The notes: generated from the letters alone by a model not told the origin. 64,000 nt of DNA from Pseudomonas fluorescens Q2-87 (GCF_000281895.1 NZ_CM001558.1:1678556-1742555), one strand, 5' to 3'; positions 7,818 to 17,150 are shown, counted from the first letter of the stretch. Numbers and translations are program-made.

Positions 7818-8798
7818 ATGCAGGCGCAATTGATCGCGCTCGATTGGGGGACTACCTCTTTACGGGCTTATAAACTCGGGGCCGGTGGCGAAGTGCTCGA
7901 ACAGCGCGCGCTGTCGTCGGGGATCATGCAGTTGCCGTCCGGACCGCGAACCGTGGCTGGCCAGGCATGCGCCGACGGTTTTGAACTGGCCTTCGACGAG
8001 GCCTGCGGCGACTGGCTCGATGCCCAACCCGGCTTGCCGGTCATTGCCTGCGGCATGGTCGGCAGCGCCCAGGGCTGGCGCGAAGCGCCTTACTGCGATA
8101 CCCCCGCCAACGTCGCCAATCTCGGACATTCCCTACAAACCGTGCGCAGTCTTCGCGGGGTTGTTGTGCACATCGTGCCGGGAGTGATCCAACGCTCACG
8201 CTTGCCCAATGTGATGCGCGGCGAAGAGACCCAGGTGCTCGGCGCCTTGCACAGCCTGCCGAGCGATGCCGTACTGATCGGCTTGCCGGGCAGCCACTCG
8301 AAATGGGTGGAAGTGGTCGACGGTTGCATCACGCATTTCGATACGTTCATGACCGGCGAGATCTTCGCCGTGCTCAGCGACCACAGCATTCTCGGCCGCA
8401 CTCAACAGCGTGGCGCGACGTTCGACGGCCCGGCCTTTGATCGCGGCGTGCAGGTGGCGTTGTCGGTGGATGGCCAGATCGGCCCGTTGTCCACCGTGTT
8501 CAGCGCCCGCAGCCTGGGCTTGACGGGCGAACTGCCTGCCAGCGCCCAGGCGGACTATCTGTCCGGGCTGTTGATCGGCCATGAGCTGACCGCGCTGGCC
8601 ACCGTACAGCGCCGTCGCCGTGACCGCATCCACTTGCCGACGGTGGTGCTGATCGGCAATTCGCAACTCTGCGCTCGTTATCAACGAGCCCTCGACGCCT
8701 GCGGTTTTGCCCGGGTGACCCTGGCCGAACAGGCCACCGAACGTGGCTTATGGCAACTGGCCGTGGCGGCCGGGCTGCTCGGCGCCACCGCTTCTTAA
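7818..8798 (+). CDS. dgoK: 2-dehydro-3-deoxygalactonokinase DgoK
   Basis: A 326-residue sugar-acid kinase. The N-terminal ATP-binding motif IALDWGTTSLRAY, ACGMVGSAQGW, and GLPGSHSKWVEV with FMTGEIFAVL are diagnostic of DgoK. It phosphorylates 2-keto-3-deoxygalactonate at C6. The ATG at 7818 has AGGTGAAGCG upstream; a GTG nine bases earlier lies inside that ribosome site. First gene of dgoK-dgoA-dgoD-transporter, 19 bases before dgoA. Confidence 0.93.
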   Translation: MQAQLIALDWGTTSLRAYKLGAGGEVLEQRALSSGIMQLPSGPRTVAGQACADGFELAFDEACGDWLDAQPGLPVIACGMVGSAQGWREAPYCDTPANVANLGHSLQTVRSLRGVVVHIVPGVIQRSRLPNVMRGEETQVLGALHSLPSDAVLIGLPGSHSKWVEVVDGCITHFDTFMTGEIFAVLSDHSILGRTQQRGATFDGPAFDRGVQVALSVDGQIGPLSTVFSARSLGLTGELPASAQADYLSGLLIGHELTALATVQRRRRDRIHLPTVVLIGNSQLCARYQRALDACGFARVTLAEQATERGLWQLAVAAGLLGATAS

Positions 8799-8817
8799 CC
8801 TGACTGGAGGTCTGAAC

Positions 8818-9438
8818 ATGCTCACACAAGCATTGGCGCACAACGGGCTGATCGCGATCCTGCGGGGTTTGCGTCCCGAAGAGGCGGCCGCCATCGGTGA
8901 AGTCCTGTATAGCGCCGGATTTCGCGTCATTGAAGTACCGCTCAATTCCCCCGAACCGTACGAAAGTATCCGCATCCTGCGTAGCACCTTGCCCGCCGAT
9001 TGCCTGATCGGTGCCGGTACCGTGCTTACGCCGGAGCAGGTCGAACAAGTGAAGGCCGCCGGTGGCCAAGTGATCGTCATGCCCCACAGCGACCCCAAGG
9101 TCCTGCGGGCGGCGAAAGCGGCCGGGCTGTACCTGTCGCCAGGCGTCGCCACGCCGACCGAAGCCTTTGCCGCACTGGCCGAAGGCGCCCATGTGTTGAA
9201 GATGTTCCCGGCCGAGCAAATGGGTCCGGCGGTGGTCAAGGCCTGGCTTGCGGTGCTGCCGGCCGGGACCGTGCTGGTGCCGGTCGGTGGGATTACGCCG
9301 GACAACATGGCGGTGTTCGTCGAGGCCGGCGTCAAAGGGTTCGGCCTCGGTTCCGGGCTGTTCAAGCCGGGGCTGACGGCGGAGGAGGTGGCGGTGCGCG
9401 CCAAGGCCTACGTGGCCGCGTGGAATGCCTTGAACTAA
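8818..9438 (+). CDS. dgoA: 2-dehydro-3-deoxy-6-phosphogalactonate aldolase DgoA
   Basis: A 206-residue class I aldolase of the KDPG/KDPGal family. It has GLIAILRGLRPEEA at the N-terminus, GAGTVLTPEQV, and the Schiff-base lysine in VLKMFPAEQMG, and ends with a phosphate-binding loop VGGITPDNM. It cleaves 2-keto-3-deoxy-6-phosphogalactonate to pyruvate and glyceraldehyde 3-phosphate. The start has GGAGG eight bases upstream. Confidence 0.93.
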   Translation: MLTQALAHNGLIAILRGLRPEEAAAIGEVLYSAGFRVIEVPLNSPEPYESIRILRSTLPADCLIGAGTVLTPEQVEQVKAAGGQVIVMPHSDPKVLRAAKAAGLYLSPGVATPTEAFAALAEGAHVLKMFPAEQMGPAVVKAWLAVLPAGTVLVPVGGITPDNMAVFVEAGVKGFGLGSGLFKPGLTAEEVAVRAKAYVAAWNALN

Positions 9439-9486
9439 GACTTTTCCAGCGCCCCGTGCGCTGCATCTGACAAGAGAGACAACAAG

Positions 9487-10635
9487 ATGAAAATCACCAA
9501 ACTGACCACGTTTATCGTTCCACCGCGCTGGTGCTTCCTCAAGGTTGAAACCGACGAGGGCGTTACCGGTTGGGGCGAGCCTGTGGTTGAAGGCCGTGCC
9601 CACACGGTGGCGGCTGCCGTTGAAGAATTGTCCGACTACCTGATCGGCAAAGACCCACGCAACATCGAAGACATCTGGACTGTGCTTTATCGCGGTGGCT
9701 TTTACCGGGGCGGTGCCATTCACATGAGCGCCCTGGCCGGTATCGATCAGGCGCTGTGGGATATCAAGGGCAAGGCCCTGGGCGTGTCGGTCAGCGATTT
9801 GCTCGGCGGCCAGGTGCGCGACAAGATTCGCGTGTATTCGTGGATCGGTGGTGATCGCCCGGCAGACACCGCCCGAGCGGCGAAGGAGGCGGTGGCGCGG
9901 GGCTTCACGGCGGTCAAGATGAATGGCACCGAAGAGCTGCAGTTTCTCGACACCTTCGAGAAAGTCGACCTGGCCCTGGCCAACGTCGCGGCGGTACGCG
10001 ATGCGGTCGGGCCGAACGTCGGCATCGGCGTGGACTTCCACGGCCGCGTGCACAAGCCAATGGCCAAGGTGCTGATGAAAGAACTCGACCCGTACAAGCT
10101 GATGTTCATCGAGGAACCGGTGCTCAGCGAAAACTACGAGGCTCTCAAGGAACTGGCGCCGCTGACCAGCACGCCGATCGCCCTGGGCGAGCGGTTGTTT
10201 TCCCGCTGGGATTTCAAGCGCGTGCTCAGCGAAGGCTACGTCGACATCATCCAACCGGATGCGTCCCACGCCGGCGGCATCACCGAAACCCGCAAGATCG
10301 CCAACATGGCCGAGGCCTATGACGTGGCGCTGGCGCTGCACTGTCCGTTGGGCCCCATCGCCCTGGCGGCGTGCCTGCAACTGGATGCGGTCTGCTACAA
10401 CGCGTTCATCCAGGAGCAGAGCCTGGGTATCCACTACAACGAGAGCAACGACCTGCTGGACTACATCAAGGATCCGCAGGTGTTCGACTATGACAAAGGC
10501 TTCGTGAAAATCCCCAACGGCCCGGGCCTGGGCATCGAGATCAACGAGGAATACGTCATCGAACGCGCGGCCATCGGCCATCGCTGGCGCAACCCGATCT
10601 GGCGCCATGCCGATGGCAGTTTTGCCGAGTGGTGA
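9487..10635 (+). CDS. dgoD: D-galactonate dehydratase DgoD
   Basis: A 382-residue enolase-superfamily dehydratase, the same length as E. coli DgoD. The N-terminal capping domain has [17 protein letters not shown]. The barrel contains the metal ligands in [15 protein letters not shown] and ALGERLFS, and the catalytic His in the ALHCPLGP region. It converts D-galactonate to 2-keto-3-deoxygalactonate. It lies 48 bases after dgoA, with a repeat element between it and the transporter gene. Confidence 0.94.
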   Translation: MKITKLTTFIVPPRWCFLKVETDEGVTGWGEPVVEGRAHTVAAAVEELSDYLIGKDPRNIEDIWTVLYRGGFYRGGAIHMSALAGIDQALWDIKGKALGVSVSDLLGGQVRDKIRVYSWIGGDRPADTARAAKEAVARGFTAVKMNGTEELQFLDTFEKVDLALANVAAVRDAVGPNVGIGVDFHGRVHKPMAKVLMKELDPYKLMFIEEPVLSENYEALKELAPLTSTPIALGERLFSRWDFKRVLSEGYVDIIQPDASHAGGITETRKIANMAEAYDVALALHCPLGPIALAACLQLDAVCYNAFIQEQSLGIHYNESNDLLDYIKDPQVFDYDKGFVKIPNGPGLGIEINEEYVIERAAIGHRWRNPIWRHADGSFAEW

Positions 10636-10657
10636 GTGCCTAGACACCACTGTCCCC

Positions 10658-10765
10658 GTGGCGAGGGAGCTTGCTCCCGCTCGACTGCGCAGCGGTCGCA
10701 GAGATGTCAGCCCATACATCCAGGGGGCTGCTGCGCAGCCCAGCGGGAGCAAGCTCCCTCGCCAC
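10658..10765. repeat. Pseudomonas inverted intergenic repeat pair
   Basis: GTGGCGAGGGAGCTTGCTCC at the left and its reverse complement GGAGCAAGCTCCCTCGCCAC at the right enclose a loop rich in GCTGCGCAG. It is inside the dgo operon between dgoD and the transporter, so it could affect mRNA stability or relative expression. Confidence 0.85.
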
Positions 10766-10799
10766 AGCTGTCGACTTGACTGCTCGTTCGTTCCGCCCC

Positions 10800-10818
10800 C
10801 AATAAACATAAAAAGAGG
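10800..10818 (+). promoter_or_regulatory. A-rich tract before the transporter ribosome binding site
   Basis: CAATAAACATAAAAAGAGG combines an A-rich Hfq/Crc-like sequence with the GAGG of the ribosome site. The match to AANAANAA has one mismatch. Confidence 0.35.
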
Positions 10819-10826
10819 CACCTCCC

Positions 10827-12137
10827 ATGCAAGCGCACCCCCTGAGCGCGCAGGCGTCATTGGTGACGCCCAGCCGCAAGCGTTTTTTCATCATGGTCCT
10901 GCTGTTCATTACCGTAGTGATCAATTACTTGGACCGCAGCAACCTGTCGATCGCCGCTCCCGCGCTGACCAGCGACCTGGGCATCGATCCGATCCACGTC
11001 GGGCTGATCTTCTCGGCGTTCGGCTGGACCTACGCCGCCATGCAAATCCCTGGCGGCTGGCTGGTCGACCGCGTACCCCCGCGCATTCTCTACAGCGTGG
11101 CGTTGCTGTTGTGGTCGGCGGCCACGGTGATGCTCGGTTTCGCCGCCAGTTTCATCGCGCTGTTCGTGCTGCGCATGGCCGTCGGTGCCCTGGAAGCGCC
11201 GGCTTATCCGATCAACAGCCGCGTGGTCACCACTTGGTTTCCCGAGCGCGAGCGGGCCACGGCCATCGGGTTCTACACGTCCGGGCAGTTTGTCGGGCTG
11301 GCGTTCCTGACGCCGGTATTGGCGTGGCTGCAACATGCCTTCGGTTGGCACATGGTGTTCGTGGCGACCGGTGCGGTGGGGATCATCTGGGCGGCGATCT
11401 GGTACGCGGTGTATCGCGAGCCACGGGATTTCAAGGGCGCCAATGCCGCTGAAATCGAACTGATCCGCGAGGGCGGCGGGCTGGTGGATATCCAGGCCGA
11501 AACGGCCAAGGCCAAGGCAAAATTCAGCTGGACCGACTTGGGTATCGTCCTGACCCAACGCAAGTTGTGGGGCATTTACCTGGGGCAGTTCTGCCTCAAC
11601 TCTACGCTGTGGTTTTTCCTGACGTGGTTCCCGACTTACCTGGTGAAATATCGCGGCATGGATTTCATCAAGTCCGGCTTGCTGGCATCGCTGCCATTTC
11701 TCGCGGCGTTCGTTGGCGTGTTGTGTTCCGGATTCTTCTCCGACTGGCTGATCCGTCGCGGCGCTACCGTTGGGTTCGCGCGCAAGCTGCCGATCATTGG
11801 CGGGTTGTTGATTTCCACCTCGATCATCGGTGCCAATTTTGTTGAGTCGACGCCGTTGGTCATCGCCTTCCTGGCCTTGGCATTCTTCGGCAACGGCCTG
11901 GCGTCGATCACGTGGTCGCTGGTGTCGACCCTGGCGCCAGCACGGCTGCTTGGACTGACTGGCGGGGTGTTCAATCTCATCGGCAACTTGGCGGCCATCG
12001 CCACGCCGATCGTGATCGGCTTCCTTGCCAGTGGCGATTCGTTTGCTCCGGCCATTACCTATATCGCGGTTCTGGCATTGTGTGGCGCGCTTTCCTACAT
12101 CCTGCTGGTCGGGAAGGTCGAGCGCATCGAGTTGTAG
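10827..12137 (+). CDS. dgoT: MFS transporter, anion:cation symporter family (probable D-galactonate permease DgoT)
   Basis: A 436-residue major facilitator with twelve hydrophobic segments. It has INYLDRSNLSIAAPAL in helix 1 and GGWLVDRVPPR in the helix 2-3 loop, both typical of the ACS family that includes DgoT and the glucarate and hexuronate permeases. The location downstream of dgoKAD makes D-galactonate the likely substrate. It is paralogous to the MFS gene at 39423. Confidence 0.88.
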   Translation: MQAHPLSAQASLVTPSRKRFFIMVLLFITVVINYLDRSNLSIAAPALTSDLGIDPIHVGLIFSAFGWTYAAMQIPGGWLVDRVPPRILYSVALLLWSAATVMLGFAASFIALFVLRMAVGALEAPAYPINSRVVTTWFPERERATAIGFYTSGQFVGLAFLTPVLAWLQHAFGWHMVFVATGAVGIIWAAIWYAVYREPRDFKGANAAEIELIREGGGLVDIQAETAKAKAKFSWTDLGIVLTQRKLWGIYLGQFCLNSTLWFFLTWFPTYLVKYRGMDFIKSGLLASLPFLAAFVGVLCSGFFSDWLIRRGATVGFARKLPIIGGLLISTSIIGANFVESTPLVIAFLALAFFGNGLASITWSLVSTLAPARLLGLTGGVFNLIGNLAAIATPIVIGFLASGDSFAPAITYIAVLALCGALSYILLVGKVERIEL

Positions 12138-12196
12138 TCCTACGGGGCGGGCGACCATAATGCCGCCCGTTCCCCGCTCACTGTTGAAGGCCGGCT

Positions 12197-13000
12197 ATGC
12201 AGCAAGACGATCCAAAAATTACCAGGGACGCCGCGCCCACAGGCACCCAGACATTGTTGCGTGGCCTGGGTGTGGTGCAGGCAGTTGCCAGCGGCGCCCG
12301 TGACTTGAAGGAAATCGCCCGGCTGATCGGCACCACCCGCAGCACCACCCATCGCCTCGCCAGTTGCCTGGTGGACGAACGTTACCTGCGCGTGGTGCCC
12401 CAAGTGGGTTACCTGCTGGGGCCGAAGCTGATCGAGCTGGGTTTCCAGGCCCGGGAAGAATTGCCGCTGGTGAGCCTGGCAGGGCCGTATCTGGACGAGC
12501 TGTCGGTGCTGACTGGAGACACCGTTCACCTGGCGATTCGCGAGGGCGACGAGGTGCTGTATCTGTTGAAGAATCCGGGGCGCAATGGTCCAGAGATGCG
12601 CTCGCGGGTGGGCCACCGCATGCCATTGGCGCGCACGGGAATCGGCAAGGCGCTGATGCTTGATGACTCTCAAGAACAGTGGAAAAGATTGTATGAAATC
12701 AGCCTGCCGGCCGGCGGGAAGAATCAGTTCTGGCCCCAGCATCAAGAGCAATCCTGGGAACAGTTCCATCAACGAATGGTGGAGTATGTGGCGGGGGGCT
12801 ATGCCTTCGACCTGGAAGACAACGAACCGTCGATCCGCTGTGTGGCGGCGCCGATTCGCGACGCCGGCAAGCGCATCGTCGCCGGTATCAGCATCGCTAG
12901 CACCGTACCCTACATGCCGCTGGAAAAAATGGCCGAGCTGATTCCCCTGGTCAAAGGGGTCACAGCCCGGCTCTCGGCGGAACTGGGCGCCAAGGTCTGA
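12197..13000 (+). CDS. IclR-family transcriptional regulator of the dgo cluster
   Basis: A 267-residue IclR protein. Residues 15-70 are the winged helix (LGVVQAVASGARDLKEIARL, then TTRSTTHRLASCL); the rest is the effector domain with GHRMPLARTGIGKA and CVAAPIRDAG. It begins 59 bases after the transporter in the same direction and may be co-transcribed. By context it is the best candidate to bind the duplicated operators at 629 and 7718, sensing galactonate or a keto-deoxy derivative. E. coli uses a GntR protein for this job, so the arrangement differs. Confidence 0.85.
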   Translation: MQQDDPKITRDAAPTGTQTLLRGLGVVQAVASGARDLKEIARLIGTTRSTTHRLASCLVDERYLRVVPQVGYLLGPKLIELGFQAREELPLVSLAGPYLDELSVLTGDTVHLAIREGDEVLYLLKNPGRNGPEMRSRVGHRMPLARTGIGKALMLDDSQEQWKRLYEISLPAGGKNQFWPQHQEQSWEQFHQRMVEYVAGGYAFDLEDNEPSIRCVAAPIRDAGKRIVAGISIASTVPYMPLEKMAELIPLVKGVTARLSAELGAKV

Positions 13001-13006
13001 CGAAGG

Positions 13007-14059
13007 TCAGGCCTTGAGCGTTGCCATGTCGATGACGAAGCGGTACTTCACGTCTCCGGCGATCATGCGGCTGTAGGCCTCGTTGATCTGGCGGATGTCG
13101 AGCATTTCAATGTCGCAACTGATGTTGTGTTCGGCACAGAAGTCCAGGACTTCCTGGGTTTCTGCGATACCGCCGATCAACGAACCAGCCAGGACGCGAC
13201 GGCCCATGATCAAATTGGCCGCATGGACCGGCGGATCGATCGGCTCTACCAGGCCCACCAGGATGTGTACACCGTCGAACCGCAGGGTACTGAGGTAGGG
13301 ATTCAGGTCGTGCTGCACCGGAATGGTGTCCAGCAGGAAGTGGAAGCGTCCGGCCGCAGCGGCCATCTGCTCGGCGTCGGTGGACACGATCACATGGTCG
13401 GCGCCCTGGCGACGGGCTTCTTCCGCCTTGCTCGCCGAGCGAGTGAACAGCGTTACTTCAGCGCCCATCGCCTTGGCGAACTTGATGCCCATATGGCCCA
13501 AGCCGCCCATGCCGAGCACGCCGACCTTGTCGCCGGCTTTCACGCCGTAGTGCTTGAGCGGGGAGTAGGTGGTGATGCCGGCACAGAGAATCGGTGCGGC
13601 GCCGGCCGGATCGAGCGCGGCCGGGATGCGCAGCACGAAGTGCTCGTTGACTACAATGCTGTTGGAGTAACCGCCCATGGTATGCCCGCCGCTGATACGA
13701 TCCGGGCTGGCATAGGTCTGGGTCATGCCCTGGTAGCAGTATTGCTCCAGGTCAGCATGACAAGCTTCGCACTCGCGGCAGGAGTCGACCATGCAGCCAA
13801 CACCCACCAAGTCACCGACCTTATAACGGGTGACATTCGCACCGACGGCGGTAACCTTGCCTACGATTTCGTGGCCGGGCATCAGCGGGTAGACCGCGAT
13901 GCCCCATTCGTTGCGAGCCTGGTGGATATCGGAGTGGCAGACGCCACAGTAGAGAATGTCGATTGCCACGTCGTCGGCCTGTGGGCTGCGCCGCTCGAAT
14001 TTCATGGGGGCGAGGGGCGCGGTGGGCGATTGAGCGGCGTATCCGATGGCGGTGTACAT
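13007..14059 (-). CDS. Zinc-dependent NAD(P) alcohol dehydrogenase (YahK/CAD-like)
   Basis: A 350-residue medium-chain dehydrogenase. The catalytic zinc ligands are in CGVCHSDIH and GHEIVG, the structural zinc cysteines in CMVDSCRECEACHADLEQYC, and the cofactor motif is GVLGMGGLGHMG. This group reduces a broad range of aldehydes with NADPH. I chose the ATG at 14059 (MYTAIGYAAQ) because it matches family N-termini; an 18-codon extension is possible. The AraC gene divergent to it may be its regulator. Confidence 0.9.
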   Translation of the reverse strand: MYTAIGYAAQSPTAPLAPMKFERRSPQADDVAIDILYCGVCHSDIHQARNEWGIAVYPLMPGHEIVGKVTAVGANVTRYKVGDLVGVGCMVDSCRECEACHADLEQYCYQGMTQTYASPDRISGGHTMGGYSNSIVVNEHFVLRIPAALDPAGAAPILCAGITTYSPLKHYGVKAGDKVGVLGMGGLGHMGIKFAKAMGAEVTLFTRSASKAEEARRQGADHVIVSTDAEQMAAAAGRFHFLLDTIPVQHDLNPYLSTLRFDGVHILVGLVEPIDPPVHAANLIMGRRVLAGSLIGGIAETQEVLDFCAEHNISCDIEMLDIRQINEAYSRMIAGDVKYRFVIDMATLKA

Positions 14060-14241
14060 AATGAACCTCGCTAAACAGTGAACAGTGGTGAGGCGATCTA
14101 TTCTGGGAGCCATGGCGGCATTCGGCGATGGCGATTCCTACGGGTGTCGTGCCTAATCCTCCGACCTTGGTCGTGGATTGATCCTATGGAGTACCAGACC
14201 TGCGATGATGTTCCCATCCCTTTATCCATGAAGTTTTTCCC

Positions 14242-15132
14242 ATGTTGCTGACCCGTCATCTCGATGCCAACGCGGCGCTGGTTTCGCTGATCGAACCCCT
14301 GGCGACCCGTGACGGCTTTATTCCTACACGGCTGCCTGGCGTGCAAGTGCTGCGGTGCAGCCAGGACATTGCCCGTGGCCCACAGCTCTACGAGCCGAGC
14401 CTGGTGATCATTGCCCAGGGCAGCAAACTGGCGTACCTGGGGCCGCGCACGCTGGAGTACGGCGCTGGGCATTACCTAATCCAGGCGTTACCGGTGCCGT
14501 TCGAGTGCGAAACCTATGCCATGCCCAATGCTCCGCTGCTTGGGATATCCGTTTCGATCGACCGGGCGCTGTTGGGCGAGCTGGTGCTGGCGATGGGGTT
14601 GATGCCGGGGCGAAGCCTCGCGGCGCAGACGCCGGAGTCCATGACCAGCGCCGTGCTCGATGGCGCCATGCGCGGATGCGTCGAGCGCCTGTTGCAGTGC
14701 TTGCACGACCCGCTGGAGTGCCAGGTCATGGGCCAGGCGCGACTGCGCGAATTACTCTTCGCCGCCTTGCGCGGGCCTCAGGCTGATGTATTGCGGGCGC
14801 TGGTGGAGCAGCAAGGGCAGTTCGCTCGGATTGCTGCGGCCCTGAGCCACTTGCATACGCACTTCACCGAACCGCTGAACGTCGAGACGCTGGCCAGTTG
14901 CGCGAACATGAGCGCCTCGACCTTTCATGAACATTTCAAGCGCAGCACCTTGCTGTCGCCGGTGCAGTATCTGAAACGGCTGCGCCTGCTCAAGGCCCAG
15001 CGGCTGCTGCTCACCGAGGGCTTGGGCGTGGCCCAGGTCGCGCATCAGGTGGGGTATCAGAGCTCGTCGCAGTTCAGCCGGGAGTACAAACGCTACTTCG
15101 AGCGTAATCCCGGGGAAGAGCGCGCAGCTTGA
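14242..15132 (+). CDS. AraC-family regulator with AraC_N-type sensor domain
   Basis: A 296-residue regulator. The N-terminal half has IIAQGSKLAYLGPRTLEYGA and LPVPFECETY, hallmarks of the AraC_N (PF06719) cupin group. The C-terminal half is the double helix-turn-helix (LASCANMSASTFHEHFKR and VAHQVGYQSSSQFSREYKR). It is divergent from the alcohol dehydrogenase with a 182-base intergenic region. In this group the neighbouring oxidoreductase is often the target, so control of the dehydrogenase is likely but inferred. Confidence 0.88.
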   Translation: MLLTRHLDANAALVSLIEPLATRDGFIPTRLPGVQVLRCSQDIARGPQLYEPSLVIIAQGSKLAYLGPRTLEYGAGHYLIQALPVPFECETYAMPNAPLLGISVSIDRALLGELVLAMGLMPGRSLAAQTPESMTSAVLDGAMRGCVERLLQCLHDPLECQVMGQARLRELLFAALRGPQADVLRALVEQQGQFARIAAALSHLHTHFTEPLNVETLASCANMSASTFHEHFKRSTLLSPVQYLKRLRLLKAQRLLLTEGLGVAQVAHQVGYQSSSQFSREYKRYFERNPGEERAA

Positions 15133-15148
15133 TACACTGAAAATCCTT

Positions 15149-15238
15149 TGTGGGAGCGGGCTTGCTCGCGAAAGCGGTGTATCTGCCGGCATTTTTGTCG
15201 ACTGACCCACCGCTTTCGCGAGCAAGCCCGCTCCCACA
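15149..15238. repeat. Pseudomonas inverted intergenic repeat pair
   Basis: TGTGGGAGCGGGCTTGCTCG plus CGAAAGCGG at the left is mirrored by its reverse complement at the right, around a short loop (TGTATCTGCCGGC). It lies between convergent genes. Confidence 0.85.
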
Positions 15239-15271
15239 TTTGGACTGTGATGTTCCTCTGATTGCGGGCAA

Positions 15272-15300
15272 CAAAAAGGCCCCCATTGCGGGAGCCTTGA
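15272..15300 (-). terminator. Intrinsic terminator of the ETF-QO gene
   Basis: On the minus strand AAGGCTCCCGCAATGGGGGC followed by CTTTTTG forms a hairpin with a T-tract, 17 bases after the ETF-QO stop codon. Confidence 0.75.
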
Positions 15301-15316
15301 TGTTCAGTGCGTCGAC

Positions 15317-16981
15317 TTACATGTTCGGGTAAGTCGGCCCACCGGCGCCTTCCGGCGAAACCCAGGTGATGTTCTGTGCAGGGTCCTTGATGTCGCAGGT
15401 CTTGCAGTGCACACAGTTCTGGGCGTTGATCTGGAAGCGCTTCTCGCCGTCTTCCTTGGTCACCACTTCGTATACGCCGGCCGGGCAGTAGCGTTGGGCC
15501 GGTTCGTCGTACAACGGCAGGTTCTTGCTGATCGGGATGCTCGGGTCGGTCAACTTCAGGTGGCAGGGCTGTTCCTCTTCATGGTTGGTACCGGAGATGA
15601 ACACCGAGCTGAGTTTGTCGAAGCTGAGCTTGCCGTCCGGTTTCGGGTAGTCGATCTTTTTGCAATCGGCCGCCAGCTTCAGGCAGGCATAGTCGGGCTT
15701 GTTGTCGTGCAGGGTGAACGGCAGCTTGCCGCCGAAGATGTTCTGGTCGAGCCAGTTGAAGCCGCCGCCGATAATGGCACCGTACTTGTGGATTGCAGCA
15801 CCGAAGTTGCGGCTGGCGAACAGCTCTTCATGCAGCCAGCTGGCCTTGAAGGCGTCCACGTAGGTGTTCAGTTCTTCAGCGCCTTCGGAGCCCGCGAACA
15901 GCGCATCGGCCACGGCATCGGCGGCGAGCATGCCGGATTTCATGGCGGTGTGGCTGCCCTTGATCTTGGCAAAGTTCAGGGTGCCGAGGTCGCAACCAAT
16001 CAGTGCGCCACCCTTGAAGACCATTTTCGGCAGCGAGTTCAGGCCGCCCTTGGCGATGGCGCGGGCGCCGTAGCTGACGCGCTTGCCGCCTTCGAGGTAC
16101 TGCTTGAGCACTGGGTGATGCTTGAGGCGTTGGAACTCGTCGAACGGCGACAGGAAGGTGTTGCTGTAGGACAAGTCAACGATCAGGCCGACCACCACTT
16201 GGTTGTTTTCCAAGTGATAAAGGAAAGAGCCGCCGGTGTTTTCGGTGCCCATGATGTCCAGCGGCCAGCCAGCGGTGTGCACCACCAGGCCTGGCTGATG
16301 CTTGGCCGGGTCGATTTCCCAGATTTCCTTCAGGCCGATGCCGTAGTGCTGGACGTCGGCTTCGCTGTCCAGGTTGAAGCGCTTGATCAGTTGCTTGCCG
16401 ATGTGGCCACGGCAGCCTTCGGCGAACAGCGTGTATTTGGCGCGCAATTCCATGCCAGGGGTGTAGAGGCCTTCCTTTGGGTGGCCTTCACGGTCGACAC
16501 CCAAGTCACCGGTGATAATGCCGCGTACCACGCCATTTTCGTCGAACAGCGCTTCCTGGGCGGCAAACCCAGGGTAGATTTCCACGCCCAGGTTCTCGGC
16601 CTGCTGGGCCAGCCAGCGGCACAGGTTGCCCAGGGAAATAATATAGTTGCCTTCGTTGTGCATGGTCTTGGGCACGAAGAAGTCAGGGATTTTGCTCGCG
16701 GTCTCGGGGCTTTTCAGGACATAAATGTCATCGCGCTTGACGGGCGTGTTCAAGGGCGCGCCGAGTTCTTTCCAGTCCGGGAACAGCTCGTTCAGGGCAC
16801 GGGGTTCGAACACCGCGCCGGAAAGGATATGCGCACCGACTTCGGAGCCTTTTTCGACCACGCAGACGCTGATTTCCTTACCGGCTTCGGCGGCCTTCTG
16901 TTTCAGTCGGCAAGCGGCAGACAGGCCAGCGGGGCCGGCACCGACGATGACCACGTCGAATTCCATGTATTCGCGTTCCAC
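15317..16981 (-). CDS. Electron transfer flavoprotein-ubiquinone oxidoreductase
   Basis: A 554-residue membrane-associated flavoprotein. It has the FAD motif VVIVGAGPAGLSAA at the N-terminus, the quinone-site region FAEGCRGHIGKQL, and a C-terminal 4Fe-4S ferredoxin-like domain with CPAGVYEV and CVHCKTCDIKDP. It passes electrons from reduced ETF to ubiquinone during fatty acid and amino acid oxidation. The GTG start has AGGAG seven bases upstream. It is divergent from etfBA; the 544-base gap holds a PsrA-like site. Confidence 0.95.
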   Translation of the reverse strand: MEREYMEFDVVIVGAGPAGLSAACRLKQKAAEAGKEISVCVVEKGSEVGAHILSGAVFEPRALNELFPDWKELGAPLNTPVKRDDIYVLKSPETASKIPDFFVPKTMHNEGNYIISLGNLCRWLAQQAENLGVEIYPGFAAQEALFDENGVVRGIITGDLGVDREGHPKEGLYTPGMELRAKYTLFAEGCRGHIGKQLIKRFNLDSEADVQHYGIGLKEIWEIDPAKHQPGLVVHTAGWPLDIMGTENTGGSFLYHLENNQVVVGLIVDLSYSNTFLSPFDEFQRLKHHPVLKQYLEGGKRVSYGARAIAKGGLNSLPKMVFKGGALIGCDLGTLNFAKIKGSHTAMKSGMLAADAVADALFAGSEGAEELNTYVDAFKASWLHEELFASRNFGAAIHKYGAIIGGGFNWLDQNIFGGKLPFTLHDNKPDYACLKLAADCKKIDYPKPDGKLSFDKLSSVFISGTNHEEEQPCHLKLTDPSIPISKNLPLYDEPAQRYCPAGVYEVVTKEDGEKRFQINAQNCVHCKTCDIKDPAQNITWVSPEGAGGPTYPNM

Positions 16982-17136
16982 AGGCTATCTCCTACTCAAG
17001 GCTCACAGTTTTTCTAATTGGAGGTTTGGCGTTGCATCCGTTGTTTCCTTCGCGAAAGCGACGAAAGCGACAATGGATGAAACGCGGTTCTCTCTTAAGC
17101 GGCGCATTATATCTACACCACTCTCAGGGTCCAATA

Positions 17137-17150
17137 CAAACGTTTGTTTG
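17137..17150. promoter_or_regulatory. PsrA-like fatty-acid-responsive operator
   Basis: CAAACGTTTGTTTG fits the published PsrA pattern (G/C)AAAC-N2-4-GTTT(G/C), with N being GTTT. It lies between the divergent ETF-QO and etfBA units, about 155 bases from the former and 375 from the latter. The rest of the 16982-17525 gap shows no convincing gene. PsrA control of beta-oxidation electron transfer would make sense; no binding data are implied. Confidence 0.5.

Noticed and set aside
8500-10860. Long open frame (786 codons) on the minus strand across dgoK, dgoA and dgoD
   Set aside because: It lies antisense to three well-supported genes. Long antisense frames are expected from third-position G/C bias, and its translation has no recognisable domain.
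15407-17017. Plus-strand 536-codon frame opposite ETF-QO
   Set aside because: Antisense shadow with no domain or ribosome site.
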